Program-made: the position numbers and the translations under genes
Origin: Prunus persica
Lineage: Eukaryota > Streptophyta > Magnoliopsida > Rosales > Rosaceae
Length of the DNA stretch: 64,000 nucleotides
Direction: 5' to 3'
Assembly (NCBI RefSeq): GCF_000346465.2
Contig: NC_034010.1
Location: 7,263,103 to 7,327,102 of the forward strand
Part shown: positions 45,991-58,185 of the stretch, one piece after another
Layout of the letters: every line of letters starts with the position of its first letter
How positions within the stretch are numbered: position 1 is the stretch's first letter
The notes under the pieces: model-generated
What the model was told of the DNA's origin: nothing
What the model saw: the letters and a program-made list of their open reading frames with translations, nothing else
Databases searched by the model: none

Positions 45991-48900
45991 CTACATGTCA
46001 TCATTTGTGTCCACACCTCTCCCATCATCACTACCCCTATCATCTGTACTGTCATTACAGTCATCCATATTCTCTACTCTATGATTCAAAAATTTCCACT
46101 CACCAGGGACTGTCACGTCCATCCAGCTTAGGCCATCGCTGCCAATAGCTCCCAGATCTTCCACCCAATCTCCCATGTTGGCATCGATAGCTTCTAAGCA
46201 TATAGGATCGAGTGTACCTCTCGTATAAATGGCTTTACTTGCTTCAGAACGCCTGCTTCCAATAAACAAAAAACGAGATAGAACAAATAAATAAAAAGGA
46301 AAAGAGTTGAGGCTGATGAAGAATGGGAACAGTTAAAGGCTCACAAACGTTACCAATTAGCCAGTGGAATTTCAAAATTCTTCCTTATTATCCAAAGCAA
46401 AATAATAATTTATTTTGCTAACACATATAAATTTGTAAACGTGTAATACTAAGTTTTAAGGAATATTTCACAAAATTGTTGAACTGGGTCAGCCAAATTG
46501 ACTTAATCTGGGTTAATGGGAACTAGGGAAGAATTTGAATCCATTAAATCACTTACTAGAAAATAATATATATAAAATGCACTCGTTTTTTGTTAATTAA
46601 AAGATAAAAGATGCTACTTAGCTACAGTCACGACACTAAATAATTCCTCTGTAAAAGAAAAAAAAAAAAAAACATGACTAGGGCAACTAGATTACACTAT
46701 GCAAAACAGTTTGCAAAAAAGTAGGCATTCTGATTCCGGAACTAGCAAGTCAACAGCTTCTAGAAATTATATTTAATATTTATTCAACGAGGACGTAAGA
46801 AAACTCTGTTATGATTCGCAAACAAGAACACAAGTGTTTTGTGTCAATAATGTCAACTTCCAAAAGTCTAGACAGAAGAAAAGTCAATAAATACATATTT
46901 GCTTTCACTTAAAAATCCATCTAGCTATATTAGGATAATAATCATGAAACTAGCATCTAGCTATATAATTAATTATGAAACTAATAATCATGTGCAAATT
47001 TCTTTACAAAAATGCACAACACCTTTCAAATTCTGCACTCCTTAGTCTTAAATTTTTACCGTTGGTGTCCAACATAGCAAAGTTTTATAGAATAACGGCC
47101 TTATAAGTCATATATTGTCAGCAACATAAAGTAACATGCTACTTTTCATATACTGCTGCATAGCACTGAACAATGTCTTAACATAGTCTTATCATGGATT
47201 GGGAAGGAACCAAAATTCACACAGCCCATCAAGGGCTCAATGGACAGATGCACTTTTTTCACCAAATGGAGGAAACTCTCTTTTTTTTTTTTTTTTCTTT
47301 TAATAACAGAATGTATTCCTTGACCAAAATACATATGGAAACTTTGAGAGAGAGCACAGGGAAAGCTTCTTGGGCATTGGGTTGACAATGCAGGAATGGG
47401 CATCCCCTCTTCCATGACCTTTTATGAAGGTGACTACATCAATGACCGAGACCGAGAGGCCCACAACCCTCATTTTCCTTAAATGCATTCATCATAGTCT
47501 CCGTCCGGAAGTGCCTCACTCTCACATTTATCTATCAAGTCTCTGATATGTTCAATCTAGCATCCTATACAGTACCACCTTCTCTTAGGAACAACTACTT
47601 CCTTCAGGCTCATAACAACGAGTCCCACAGTCCCACTCAACATCTAGCAAAGATTCTAAGACCCAAACTAATTATCTTAAGCTAGATTACCCTTAGGAAC
47701 ATATGGCCTTGATAGAGGAAACTAAAGCAAATTCGAGTTTATCCCAACTAAAGCAAATTCCATTCAATTAATTTTGGAATTCTTGTACTCACAAAATAGC
47801 ATGTCTCCCCCAAAGTCATATTTTCATGCTTAAATATGAAAATATATCCTTATCCAATGAAACAGAAGACTAGCTAGTCCCAGGATACATTTTGACTGCG
47901 TTCATTATCCTTCCTCAAGAGCTTCAGAGTGCATCACAAGGACTTTTAATTGAAAGGAAGAAAAGAAGATAACTGACACGATAACTCTGGCAGTTATTCT
48001 AGGATAAATTAACATAGGTCCATTTTCATTGGAATTTATCCCTGAACTACAGGAGTATACAGCGAGGACCTACGTGCCACTAAGATTTACTCTATCTTGT
48101 GCAACCTTGGCGTAAAAAATACATAAACATATTTAAAGAAACCCTAGTAGAGATAAGAGAGTAACTCCCGGCTATGACATATCTTATGACTATCAAAAGA
48201 AGTTACTGAGGATGGAAAAACTTACCTATGTTGAAGGTGCAAGTTATAATGAACAAATGCAAGGTGGTTGAACCTTTGTTGCTCCAATCGGTTCTTTTTC
48301 TTCGAACACATACGTTCAAACATGGTCCTACTCCGCTTATATCGAATAATGCTGCAAGTTTGACTTAGTATCCTGACAGCTAATCGTTGGAGATCGGGAT
48401 AATCTGCTGCATACAGTGACCACCAAGTAGCTGCAGAACAACACAAATAGTTTAATGCTTACACTGTACCGAAAAAGAATCTGGAAACTTGGAAACAATG
48501 AAAATCATTTTGACCTGGGGCCAATGATTCTCGACAACGTAATGCGACAGGTCGACCAAAATCCCCTACAGCTTCCTCGTAGAAATTTATATTGCTCGTA
48601 ATCACAACTTGAGCTGTTAAGTTAGGCTCTAAGGTTTCAATACAGTCCAGCAATCCCTTCTGGATGACTTTGTTAGTAGAAAAGCTAGGGTTATAAAATA
48701 TAGATGGGTTGAGATAGTATGCAGCTGCATGAAGGGGACTATGAAGCTCCTCTTGCCAAATGTGATCAATAATCTCCAGATATGGCACGTAGTCAGATTC
48801 CTTATTGTCAAATGACACAATTATACTTTTCTTTGCTTTTTCCATTGCATCATACACATAGCCAATAGATGGCTTCTCCTCGCAGTCCATAAGCTGAAAA

Positions 48901-50450
48901 ACAGAAAGTAGGGGCTTAGTCACCTTCAGAATCTGATCACACAGTGACCAGAAAAGTTGGTCCGCAATAATCTCTGCCAGCTCAAGTCCAGCCTTTTGCT
49001 TAGAGAAGGTTGAATGCATCCAAGCAGCACTGGCAAATATCTTTTCGAGCCGGTGCTTCAAAGCTACCATATTCTGTAGTGTCAGGAAGGTGGAAGCAAA
49101 TCTTGTGGTTGCGAGCTGGACTATGTCTCTTCCACCTGTTTTCCTCCTTACTAGATTAAGCATCCAAGCACTGTTGTATATAAATTGAGTAATCTTTTTT
49201 GCCTTTGCCAAGACCTCTTTAACTTCATTCATTTTTCCAATTTCCTCAAGCATTAATTCAATACCATATCCACCACACGTACTACAGAAAAAGGTTTTAT
49301 ATTTCTCCATTAGAAGTTTTCTCGCAGCTTTACAACTGGCTGAAGCATCTGTGACAAAATTGACAATCCTCTTATGCCCAACTTCTTGAACAACGCAGTC
49401 AAATAAATTAAGAAGTGCATCTGGACATTCTGAAATGTCTGATGCATCTGCAGATTTGAGGAACAGAGTGCCTTTAGGACAGTATACAAAGAAGTTTATA
49501 ACTGAATTACCAGTTTTATCCACCCACCTATCAACCATGACAGAACACCCAGTCACATCCCAAGATTTTCTGAGTTCCTCTTCATATTCTTCTGCATCCT
49601 GAACGCTTTTGTTCAACAGTTTTCCCCTCAAAGCATGATAAGAAGGCATCTTATAGCCAGGTCCTGCAGCAGCAATGGCATCAGCCATCTGTTGATAAAA
49701 ATGCGAATTCGCAGCAGTGAATGGTATACCGGATTCATACATAAACCTTGCAACAGCCAAATCAGCTTGGGCTATGATCTCTTGAGAAGCAAAACTCTGA
49801 TGTAAAGGCTGAGCGACAATAGTTGTTGCAGCAGGGAAAGAACGTTTTTTGTGCTTCTTCATTTGATTTGAAATGCATTCCATAGCCTCTTTTTCCCTTC
49901 TCCTTCGCTGGCCTCGTGTGCAAACGGTCTTTTGAGTTCTCATTCCATCTTCATTTTCTCCTCCTTCCCTATACTGCAAGTAGGGTGCGGAATCCTTGCT
50001 ATTACTTAATCCTTTCTGCTTTTTAAGCTTCTCCAGTACTTTAAAACCAAGATGTTGTTGAATCTGCACTTTAACTTCTTCAGGTACTTCCTCACACGGA
50101 GCTACATTCCCCCTTTCCCCAGCCAAATGCTGTTTTAGTCTGGAAATTCCGCCCCCAAGCATTACTTTATGGCAGTATTTGCACTTAATCTTCTGGCGAC
50201 CTCCATTCACCATAATACCATGAGCCCAGCCAGGATCGGATGCACGGGGAGGCACTGAAACCTGATGATTAGCACATGGTAGAAAAAATGTAAAAATTAG
50301 AACACAAAGACACATGTATACAATTAAAGAAGAATTGATTGTTGTCCTTGGCCATACTATGAGATAATAAGATGAAAATCCTAGGTCTCTAAGCTCTGAT
50401 ATTAAATGGGAATGCAAAACATAGCTCACTTGAGTATCCTTGTACTGCAT
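45991..50450 (-). CDS. BED zinc-finger, DUF659, hAT-dimerisation protein (domesticated transposase-like)
   Basis: Predicted exons on the minus strand: 50450-50430, 50261-48515, 48430-48226 and 46252-45991. All junctions are GT-AG and in phase, about 744 residues. A BED-type zinc finger follows 'RASDPGWAHGIMVNGG': 'CKYCHKVMLGGGISRLKQHL'. A basic region comes next ('RGQRRRREKE'), then DUF659 ('DLAVARFMYESGIPF', 'WDVTGCSVMVDRWVD', 'IVNFVTDASASCKAARKLL'). The hAT C-terminal dimerisation motif is 'ATWWSLYAADYPDLQRLAVR', split across the second intron, and an acidic tail ends 'DGRGVDTNDDM'. Long intact coding over three introns, without terminal inverted repeats, suggests a host gene derived from a hAT transposase. 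Its role is unknown; DNA binding and dimerisation are inferred. The start at 50450 is the least certain point. Confidence 0.8.
46253..48225 (-). other. Large last intron of the hAT-derived gene
   Basis: A 1973 bp intron between exons 3 and 4. It is AT-rich, with a T-run at 47282-47296 and no coding sequence or transposon that I recognise. The acceptor is 'ggaagcag|gcgttctg' on the minus strand. Confidence 0.65.
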
Positions 50451-50479
50451 ATCTGGGGAAGTGTCAGAAAGCTCCTGAG

Positions 50480-50665
50480 CAGTGTTTTCAAAGGCATGCC
50501 TTCGCGCGCGTCGGCGAGCGCGTCGGAGAGAGGCGGCAGGAAATCGCCCGAGGCGGTCGGCTGTTTCACGAGTTGCACGTTTAGCGCGGGGAAGGCGTGA
50601 GGAGGCGTTGCAAGGCGTGGCCAGGCGGAGTGAGGCGGAGCAAGGCGCGCCAGATCTGGACACTT
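50480..50665. repeat. GC-rich 'ggcg'-reiterated segment
   Basis: About 185 bp with far higher GC than its surroundings, made of recurring 'aggcg', 'gcgcg' and 'caaggcg' words, beginning after 'cagtgttttcaaaggc'. It lies just upstream of the hAT-derived gene's start, so it may fall in its promoter or 5' UTR. A shorter relative is at about 56705-56775 ('aacgcctcgcatc', 'tttcgcctttcaaaatatt'). Confidence 0.6.
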
Positions 50666-51068
50666 CTGAACCGGAAGAAATTTTGCGACTCTGCAAATTG
50701 GCTGCGACTCTGCGAGGAAGACGACTCGCGTGTTTTTTTTTTTTTTTTTCCTCAGGTTCATTGTAATGAAACGACGTCATTTCGATTGCAGTTTTGTTCT
50801 TTTTTCTAACTTTAAATGAAACGACATCGTTTAACTCGGGGTGTTTTAAGGGAAAAAAGGAAAGTTTCTGTTTTTTTTTTTTTTCCCTTACCTTTATTGT
50901 AATAAACTTAAGGCAAGATTTGTCCAAAAAACTTAAGGCAAGAAGAATTAATATTTTACTTGCCTTTTCCAACTCCAACGGGTGGTAGCTTTATTCTACT
51001 TACCTTTTTTTTTTTTTTTTCTTTTCTAAATTAATATATTAAGACATGGACTTTTATATATATATATA
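50666..51068. other. Upstream flank with long T-runs
   Basis: T-runs at about 50733-50749, 50870-50884 and 51006-51020, and a repeated 'aatgaaacgac' motif (50765 and 50815). No gene is seen. A long minus-strand frame reaching 50978 is judged spurious. Confidence 0.6.
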
Positions 51069-51218
51069 GGGGCCTTCTCCATTGCGAACTTCTAAGATGC
51101 GGAATGGTCGCGAACTTTTGTTTTTAACTGTTGAATGGCTTGTATGGTTTAGATTTAAAACAAAGTTTAATAACTCATTTTTTTCTCTCTTCCCTTTCCT
51201 CTTCTTCCGCGAGTTCGC

Positions 51219-51261
<43 letters not shown>

Positions 51262-51859
51262 GTCTTCTTTTCCTTTGTCAGTTATTTTCCTCATTTTCCC
51301 TCCTGTTCCTTTTTCTCTGTGTTCTTTTTTTTCTTTTTTTTCTTTTTTTTCGCTCTTCTTCCTTTGTCTTCCTCCTTTTTTCTCTTGTACCAGATCAACA
51401 AATTAGTCAAACCCGATTCCAAAAATTAGCCGAAATTCCCAACATGAGAAAACTAATTTCAGAAAGAACACCCATGGGGAATTGCATCTCTAATAACTCT
51501 AACAACGAATTCCCTCTCAACAATATCACTAATGAGCTTGAAAGCCTCATGACAGTCCCTACACATTCTCAGGTTCTTCATTATTCTAATGGTGAATGCT
51601 TACCAACGCAAAACCCAATGCCAATCTCTCACTGTGCAGACCTACGATTCCCTCCTTGGCTTCGTCCTTCTTGGCTTATCAACTGCAATTAGTAGTTTCG
51701 GCTAATTTTTGGAATTGAGTTTGACTAATTTGTTGATCTGGTACAAGAGAGAAAAGGAGGAAGACAAAGGAAGAAGAGCGAAAAGAAAGAAAATAAGACA
51801 GAGAGAAAAAGGAACAGGAGGGAAAAGGAGGAAAATATCTGACAAAGGAAAAAAAAAAG

Positions 51860-51902
<43 letters not shown>

Positions 51903-52052
51903 GCGAACTTGCAGAAGAAGAGGAAAGGGAAGAGAGAGAAAAATGAGTTATTAAACATTGTTTTAAATCTAAACCATACAAGCCATCCAACAGTTTAAAA
52001 CAAAAGTTCGCAACCACTCCGCATCTTAGAAGTTCGCATTGGAGAAGGCCCC
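51069..52052. mobile_element. Foldback element with ~360 bp inverted arms
   Basis: Left arm 51069-51435 and right arm 51696-52052 are inverted copies. The left begins 'ggggccttctccattgcgaa', and the reverse complement of the right begins 'ggggccttctccaatgcgaa'. Both continue through the same CT-rich leader-like tract and 'gttgatctggtacaagagag' (or complement). A 260 bp unique spacer separates them. The element is flanked on both sides by TA repeats, so a TA target duplication cannot be told from the microsatellite. No transposase is encoded; superfamily is undetermined. Confidence 0.88.
51436..51695 (+). other. Coding-like spacer of the foldback element
   Basis: The spacer has balanced base composition unlike its arms. 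One frame from 51448 reads '[20 protein letters not shown]' after 'SERTP'; another from about 51588 reads '[15 protein letters not shown]' followed by a hydrophobic 'LLGFVLLGLSTAISS'. An acceptor-like 'cattctcag' lies between them. It may be a captured gene fragment (two exons fused), but I do not recognise the source. Confidence 0.4.
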
Positions 52053-52081
52053 TATATATATATATATATATATAAGATAAC

Positions 52082-52352
52082 TATAACAACCCGTTTCTTA
52101 AATAATATTTAATTATTAATTTATTAGAAGGAAAGACAATTTTGCCCATAAAATAGTTTATTTGAGAAAGTTGATTTTTTTGACCGGAGAAGAATTTGAA
52201 AATTTCGCTTGTACCGTTGCATAGAGCACGATGAAGTGAGTTCGTAGACACGTTGTGAGCTCGAATCGAGGTTACAACGAAGGAAATACGATCAAGATAC
52301 ATTGAGGAGTAAAATCGTAATTTTTGCAAGCCAGATTTTTAAATCTGATTCT

Positions 52353-52397
<45 letters not shown>

Positions 52398-54861
52398 CTC
52401 CCCTGCGATTTTTCTTCTCCTCTTTGCGACAGAACAGCCAGCCATTGTTGGCTGTCAAGCTTTCTCATCCAACCGCCATTTTCAACACCACAAGCAGCAA
52501 AATCGTCCTCTTTCTTCCCTTTTTAAAGCCTCCTACAATTTCAGATCAAAACCACCAAGTTTGAGCTCAATTTTGAGCCAAACCCGAGCCCAAAAACTGG
52601 GTTGTTTTGAACAGTGGTTGTTCGTGGTCTTTTCCGATCAATTCCGGCCACCACAACTCAGGTAATTGAACCTAAAATACTCTCATACATTCTCTTTGTG
52701 TTATCCTTTGAAAATTCAACGAGAATCCATTCAAATTTCTTTGATTTTGAAACTAAAAATTCTAGGTTTTCAAGAGACAAAAAGCTTCGTTCGAGGGCTT
52801 TAGAGATGGAATTGATCGTCGAGCCAAGGTATAAAGTTACTCCCCTTGATGTGCTTAATCCGTAGGTGTGATTATTGGCCGGCGGTTTTGGAGTTTTTCG
52901 ATCGCCGAAAAATTGCTCGATTCACCCGCCGGCGGTGGCGGCGCGTGGCAGCGCGTCACCGGGGTGTCAATGTTAAGTTTTTGTCTTAGAATGTTCGCCA
53001 CGTCGTCCTGAGCATGACGGTATGCTCGAATTTCAACTTGGTTATCGTTCGGTCGTCGATCAGATATCTCATATTAGGCGTTATCCGAGTTTGATACATC
53101 CAGACCGTTGGATCAACTTCATTTTCAAATATGTTAATCTAGACACCTCTAGGATTGTGTAGAAATTCACGGATCGAGAATCGGAGTCCCGAATACTCCG
53201 ATTTAATATTTCAAAGATTAAGTTAAACAATAACCATCTGATCGTATGATCATGAGCAATCCGACCGTCCGATTCGGACCAGACTTGTAGGACATAGTTA
53301 TTTAAATGTGAGGAACTTATAGGAACTCTTAGATTGGTAATTGGAGGTAGTGGACCCCACGAGGTCCCGGATTGACCAATATGGAAGTTTATCACTTAGT
53401 GAGTCTCAGGTCTTTTAAGACAGCTCTAACCATCCGAAATGCTTAAGTGGGCATAAGAATGACTTTAAAGTTAGTGCACGCACTTCTAGGAGCCGGGGGT
53501 CAGGGTTTTAATTAAATACTTATACCGAGCAGTTTTATTAATTAATTATTTATGGTGGTTTAATCAGGCACCCGGGACCAGGCAGACCCGTAGGAGGGAC
53601 CTCCAGGAGGTCCAGCTAGCTCGGACCAGGAGTGAGTGGACTTTTCTTTTATAAATGATTTTATGCAAATGAATTTCATTATTTGATCTTGAATAAGTTT
53701 TATTGATTATGGTTTTCCTAGCATGATTTGTTGAAGTTAAATATCTTTATTTATTTGCTGCCTAGTTGAAAATGCTAAAAAGATATGGAAAGTAAAGATT
53801 GAGATATTTATCAGATAAAATGGCATCAGAGTTCTAGATTTAACAAAAATTTAGTTATTCATCAGACCTTTCAGAAATTTTATATTTTCTTAAGCCACCT
53901 TAGGTACCTAGTTATAGAAACAGATTGCCTTCGGTATATGTTGCCTTCAGATATGACGATGTCCACGGACATCCAGTTTGCCTTCAGTTTTGTCAGCGAG
54001 CTTGGCATCTGCCTCACGAGTTTCGGGGACGCCGGGACTGTGGGAGCTGGAATGCGGATCAGGCTGACTACGGTCCCCTGAATCCTGCCAGTTTGCGGCT
54101 CGGGTTGACTTTGTGTCACCGAGACCTGCTAGGGGAATTGACGGATTATCGGGAATTGACGGATATCATGAATTGACAGAATTAAAGTGGTACACCTAGG
54201 TGGTAGTTTTAAATTGATTTCAATGCTTTTAAGAGATTTTTATTCACCTTGAATATGATTGGCATATACGTATATAAATATGTGAATACATTGATTTTAG
54301 TACGAATATAATGAAGAGGAAAATTCAGTTTTGCATAACTGTTTTTATAGTGGGGTTAGTATATTCATATGCTATTTTCTAGACCTTTATTTTTGTCCAC
54401 TCACATTTTTGAATGTTTTACGCCCCAGGCAATAGACGTGCACCAAAGCGCCACCACCGGGCAGATTCCACAATCCGCTCCACTCTTCCTCTTATATAGA
54501 ATTTTCTTTTGAAATCAAATTGTTCTGTTGTATATTCCTGAATTAGTTGCTCTGATGATTTGCCCTAGGACTTTTTGTGTGGCCTAAGGCCGTTTAGTTT
54601 ATTAGAACTGTTTGGATATTAAATTGGAAGCATGTTGGCAGTTGGGATATGTATATTTATGCTTTTGACATGTGAAAATTCTGGGAAATGATCAAATTGC
54701 ATGGGAGACTTTGCCGAATTTTCGGTAGAAGTTGAAATTGTAATAAACTTGAATTTTAACTAAAAGGGCAATTTAGTCATTGTGCCCGGCAACCGTCAAG
54801 TGTCGGACACGAACAGGGTTCGGCTCGGATTTCAAAGTGAAATTTGGGTCAGGTCCTGTCA
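52082..54861. mobile_element. Probable 2.8 kb solo LTR (Tekay/Del-like gypsy)
   Basis: The segment starts 'tataacaacccg' (expected 'tgtaacaacccg') and ends 'gggtcaggtcctgtca'. It is flanked by a perfect 5 bp duplication 'ataac' (52077-52081 and 54862-54866). The termini resemble those of chromoviral Tekay/Del LTRs, which are often 2-4 kb. It contains (CT)n at about 52361-52394, a leader-like 'gggaccaggcagacccgtag' region near 53575 and no gag or pol. It abuts the foldback element with only 24 bp of TA repeat between. Confidence 0.65.
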
Positions 54862-54869
54862 ATAACAAC

Positions 54870-55345
54870 CATGTAAGAAAGTTCATGAGCATGTGAAAAA
54901 AAGTGTGCTGCAACTTTGAAAAATTTTCAGCTTGAAAAAAGCAAGAAAAATGAAATGCTTAGAAAGATTGGGGAAAGTCCATAAGGAAGGGCTCAAAGTA
55001 TGGAAACTTCGTTGGATGAAGAATATGGAATCTCCAGTACTATAAGTGTTGCAGTTGATGAGGCTCTTAGAGCATAACCTAAATCAAAAGGACCAATGGA
55101 TAGATTTGTCACTTTAGAAGCTTGACAAAGTACATTAAATTCAGCATACAAACAAGAAGAAAGAAATGAAGTTTGTCGAAAGATTGGTAATTTTTTCTTC
55201 CCTAGAGCACTCCCATTTAATATTGTAAATCATCCATTTTGGCTACCTATGGTGGAAGGGATTACCACATATGATGTAGGATTTAAGCCTCCATCAATGC
55301 ATGAGCTGAGGACTTGGATCCTTAAGGAAGAATTTGAATGCATCA
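54870..55345 (+). pseudogene. hAT transposase (DUF659) fragment
   Basis: With two stops, the translation from about 55020 reads 'SKGPMDRFVTLEA', 'STLNSAYKQEERNEVCRKI' and then 'PRALPFNIVNHPFWLPMVEG', ending 'KPPSMHELRTWILKEE'. This is the region between the BED finger and the DUF659 core in plant hAT transposases. It belongs to a different subfamily from the gene at 45991-50450. It stops abruptly where FAR1-like sequence begins. Confidence 0.75.
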
Positions 55346-55349
55346 CGTA

Positions 55350-56470
55350 GGGAAATATTGTTAGATGGCGACACTGAAGATACACTCGCCTACATGAAAG
55401 CGAAAGCGTTAGTGGATCTTGAATTTTTTTGTGAGTTCAGTGTAGATGAGGAGAATAGGCTTGCTAACTTGTTTTAGAGAGACTCTACTTCACTTTTGGA
55501 TTATGTTGTCTCTGGAAACATCCTCATATTCAACAGCACATACAAAACCAATATGTATGACAAGCCTCTAGTGTTATTTGTTGGTTCAAACAACCACCGG
55601 GCGAGTGTTGGTTGTGCCCTATTACTTGACAAGACCTTTGGAACATAAAAGTAGTTATTAGAGATATTCATATTCTCCATGAAAGGCAAGAAGTCTACAT
55701 CAATATTGACAGATAGGGATGAGGCGATGCGCACAAAGCAATTGAGTATGTGTTGCCCATGTCCAATCATAGGTTGTGCTCATAGCACGTAACAATGAAT
55801 GCACAGAATAACTTAAAAGATGAAGAATTAGTACGATCATTTCAAGCATATCTTTAGGAACCAATTACAGTCAATGAGTTTGAAAAGAAATGGGAGTTTT
55901 TGAAGGATAGAGTTACTACACATGAATAAAAGGAATTGATGCAAATAATGTATGCAAAATGAGATGCGTGATCGAAATCACGCCTTAGACCCAAGTTTTT
56001 CGGTGGTATGTGCACTACTCAATGCATGGAGTATATGAACAAGTTTGTAAAAGATTACTTCAGGAAAGGCGTTAAGTTGTTTGAATCCATTCCAGCAATT
56101 GATAGGGACATAGCACGCATGAGAAATATCTCAGGGAAGGATGATTTTGACCAAAACAGTCAAAGAAAGTGCTTACAACAACATTGAAAAGTCTTGAGCA
56201 ACATACTTCCCAAATTTACACTCATAGGTGCTTTTTATTGGTATGTAACGCAATTAATGCTTCGTCAGCGCTCATTCATGAAAAAATAATTCATAATTTC
56301 GGAGGACGATTGTATGTTTTAGCGAAATATGGTAAACTGCAAAATAATTGGAGTTGTGTGTACCTTGGTGGGAAAGATGTTCAAATAGAGTGCAACTATC
56401 ATAAATATGAAAGCGAAGGCATCCCATGTTGTCATTTGTTTTATGTGATGAAATAGGAGCATGTTATGGA
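55350..56470 (+). pseudogene. FAR1/FHY3-like (MULE-derived) pseudogene fragment
   Basis: The order matches FAR1-related proteins: 'GDTEDTLAYMKAKALVDLEF', then 'VDEENRLANLF' (about 55365-55475), the MULE DDE region 'LIFNSTYKTNMYDKPLVLFV' (about 55525-55580), and 'LTDRDEAMR' (about 55710). A C-terminal SWIM zinc finger reads 'CNYHKYESEGIPCCHLFYV' (56391-56450). Shifts and stops break it at about 55477, 55615, 55645, 55735 and later. It lacks the FAR1 N-terminal zinc finger. Confidence 0.8.
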
Positions 56471-57707
56471 AATTCCCTTATCACTCATAATGAAGTAATG
56501 GACAAAAACTGCCCGAATGGACATTTGATATGCATTTATGTCAGAAAGTGGTAGCAAGGAGATTGTACAAACATCGAGATACAGAAGTTTAAGTTGTATT
56601 GCCAACAAAGTGTGTTTGTATGCATCAAAGAGCACAAATGGGTATAGTATTATTCATAAATTTTTCTTATTAAAATAAATTAATATTCAAAAGTTTATGC
56701 CTCACTACTTCAAGGCTTACGCCTAGCATAACGCGACTAAAACGCCTCGCATCAACATTTCGCCTTTCAAAATATTACTCATGAGTATCCACAATTAGCT
56801 GTTAATACGGTGAATTAGAGTCACCATTATACAAAATCATGGTTAGCAATGAAACAAAAATTACATTACACCAAAATTAGGTTTAAAAACTTAATCATAT
56901 ATTAAAGTCTATATATTATAAATCTCTATTCGAAATATGGAGTATATGAATTAAATTTTAAAAAAGATCAAAACCCACACTTCTATTTTTGAGCCATGCT
57001 TTGACCAAAGCAATATGGCTCGGGGCAAAACCATGTTCGTAATTTCATACAAGGGTAAAAGTTTAACATTTCTTAGCTTTTCTATTTTGTGCTCAAAGAG
57101 ACTAGATCATAAAATGATTGGGTTAAAATTAAAAAAAGGCTTAACTTAACAAGAATAAGCAATAATCAATCCACCATTATGAATGTTTATATGTTATATG
57201 TTATATGTTTATGGCTAAATTCATTCCAAACCATGAGATGCAAAATGTTCCCTTCAACTTTTCCCACTGATGATTTGCCCCTAAATTTGTACCTGACAAT
57301 GCTTGGCTTTTGATATATTAGGAACCATTCCTCCTCAACAATGACGTGGGCTCCTTGAAAAACAACTCATGTTTCCCTTCTTCTTCTTTTTTCCCCTTTC
57401 TTTCAATGCTTTTAACCAAGCATTATGGTTGGTTTTACTCAAGCCTCCGCCCATGCAAACCTCCGATCAATTTTGGAGCCCAGTATCCTGGATTGAAATC
57501 ATTATGTGCTTTTAATTTTTGGTTTTTGATTTGCAGCCAGAGCAGAAATTTGATTGGCTTATTTGAATACTAGATTTCGACAAAGTGAGGGAGGAGAGAG
57601 ACAGAGAAATGAAGACTAGTAAAGTCACCATTGAAACCTCAAATCCCTGCCTTCGCTCACCTCATATTTGGAGGGTAAAAAGTCGCCAATCTCTACTATT
57701 TTCGACG

Positions 57708-57754
<47 letters not shown>

Positions 57755-58182
57755 AGAAGAAGAAGAAGAAGAATTAAAAAGAAATTTGGTGGGCTTCTTG
57801 CTCGTCCTTATCGGTTCAATGGCGAGGTTGGTGATGAGGGTGGATTTGGAACAGGAGTGGTAGTGAGTGACTGCGCGGGCAGTGGCTTTGTAGTGTCAGG
57901 TTGGGGAAGCTTCATTTAAACCAGCCAAAAAGTTAGGTTAAAAGACTTAAGGGAAAAAAGAAAAAGAAAAAAGAAACACATGTTTGTTTTTTAGACAACG
58001 GGGGAACATTTAATATCCTTAATTTTAAAAAAAAAGGATAGGGGTCAATTGAAAATTAGGTATAAGTTCAAGGAACAAATAACCAATTTAGCCTTGAGAA
58101 AAATAAAATGTAGTAATGAAAAACAAAATTAAGGCAAAATATGATAACCAACAATGCATATTGTTAGCTTTTAATCAAATCC
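56471..58182. other. Intergenic region with microsatellites
   Basis: Includes a 'cgcct'-type segment (about 56705-56775) resembling 50480-50665, a repeated 'atatgtt' at about 57189, (GA)n at about 57711-57751 and (GAA)n immediately after. No gene is supported; frames over the microsatellite are low-complexity. Confidence 0.6.
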
Positions 58183-58185
58183 TTA

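Noticed and set aside
48459..50978. A single 839-codon minus-strand frame covering the hAT-derived gene and 0.5 kb upstream
   Set aside because: Its first ~240 residues include lysine runs, GC-repeat translation and an in-frame intron. The GT donor at 50429 and AG acceptor at 50262 join conserved coding sequence, so the long frame is an artefact of a stop-free intron.
51082..51429. Serine/phenylalanine-rich frames at 51082-51429, 51679-52017 and 52302-52665
   Set aside because: They are translations of CT/T-rich arms and leaders of transposable elements, low complexity with no conserved domain.
57585..57919. Glu/Arg-repeat frames at 57585-57919
   Set aside because: They arise from a (GA)n/(GAA)n microsatellite.
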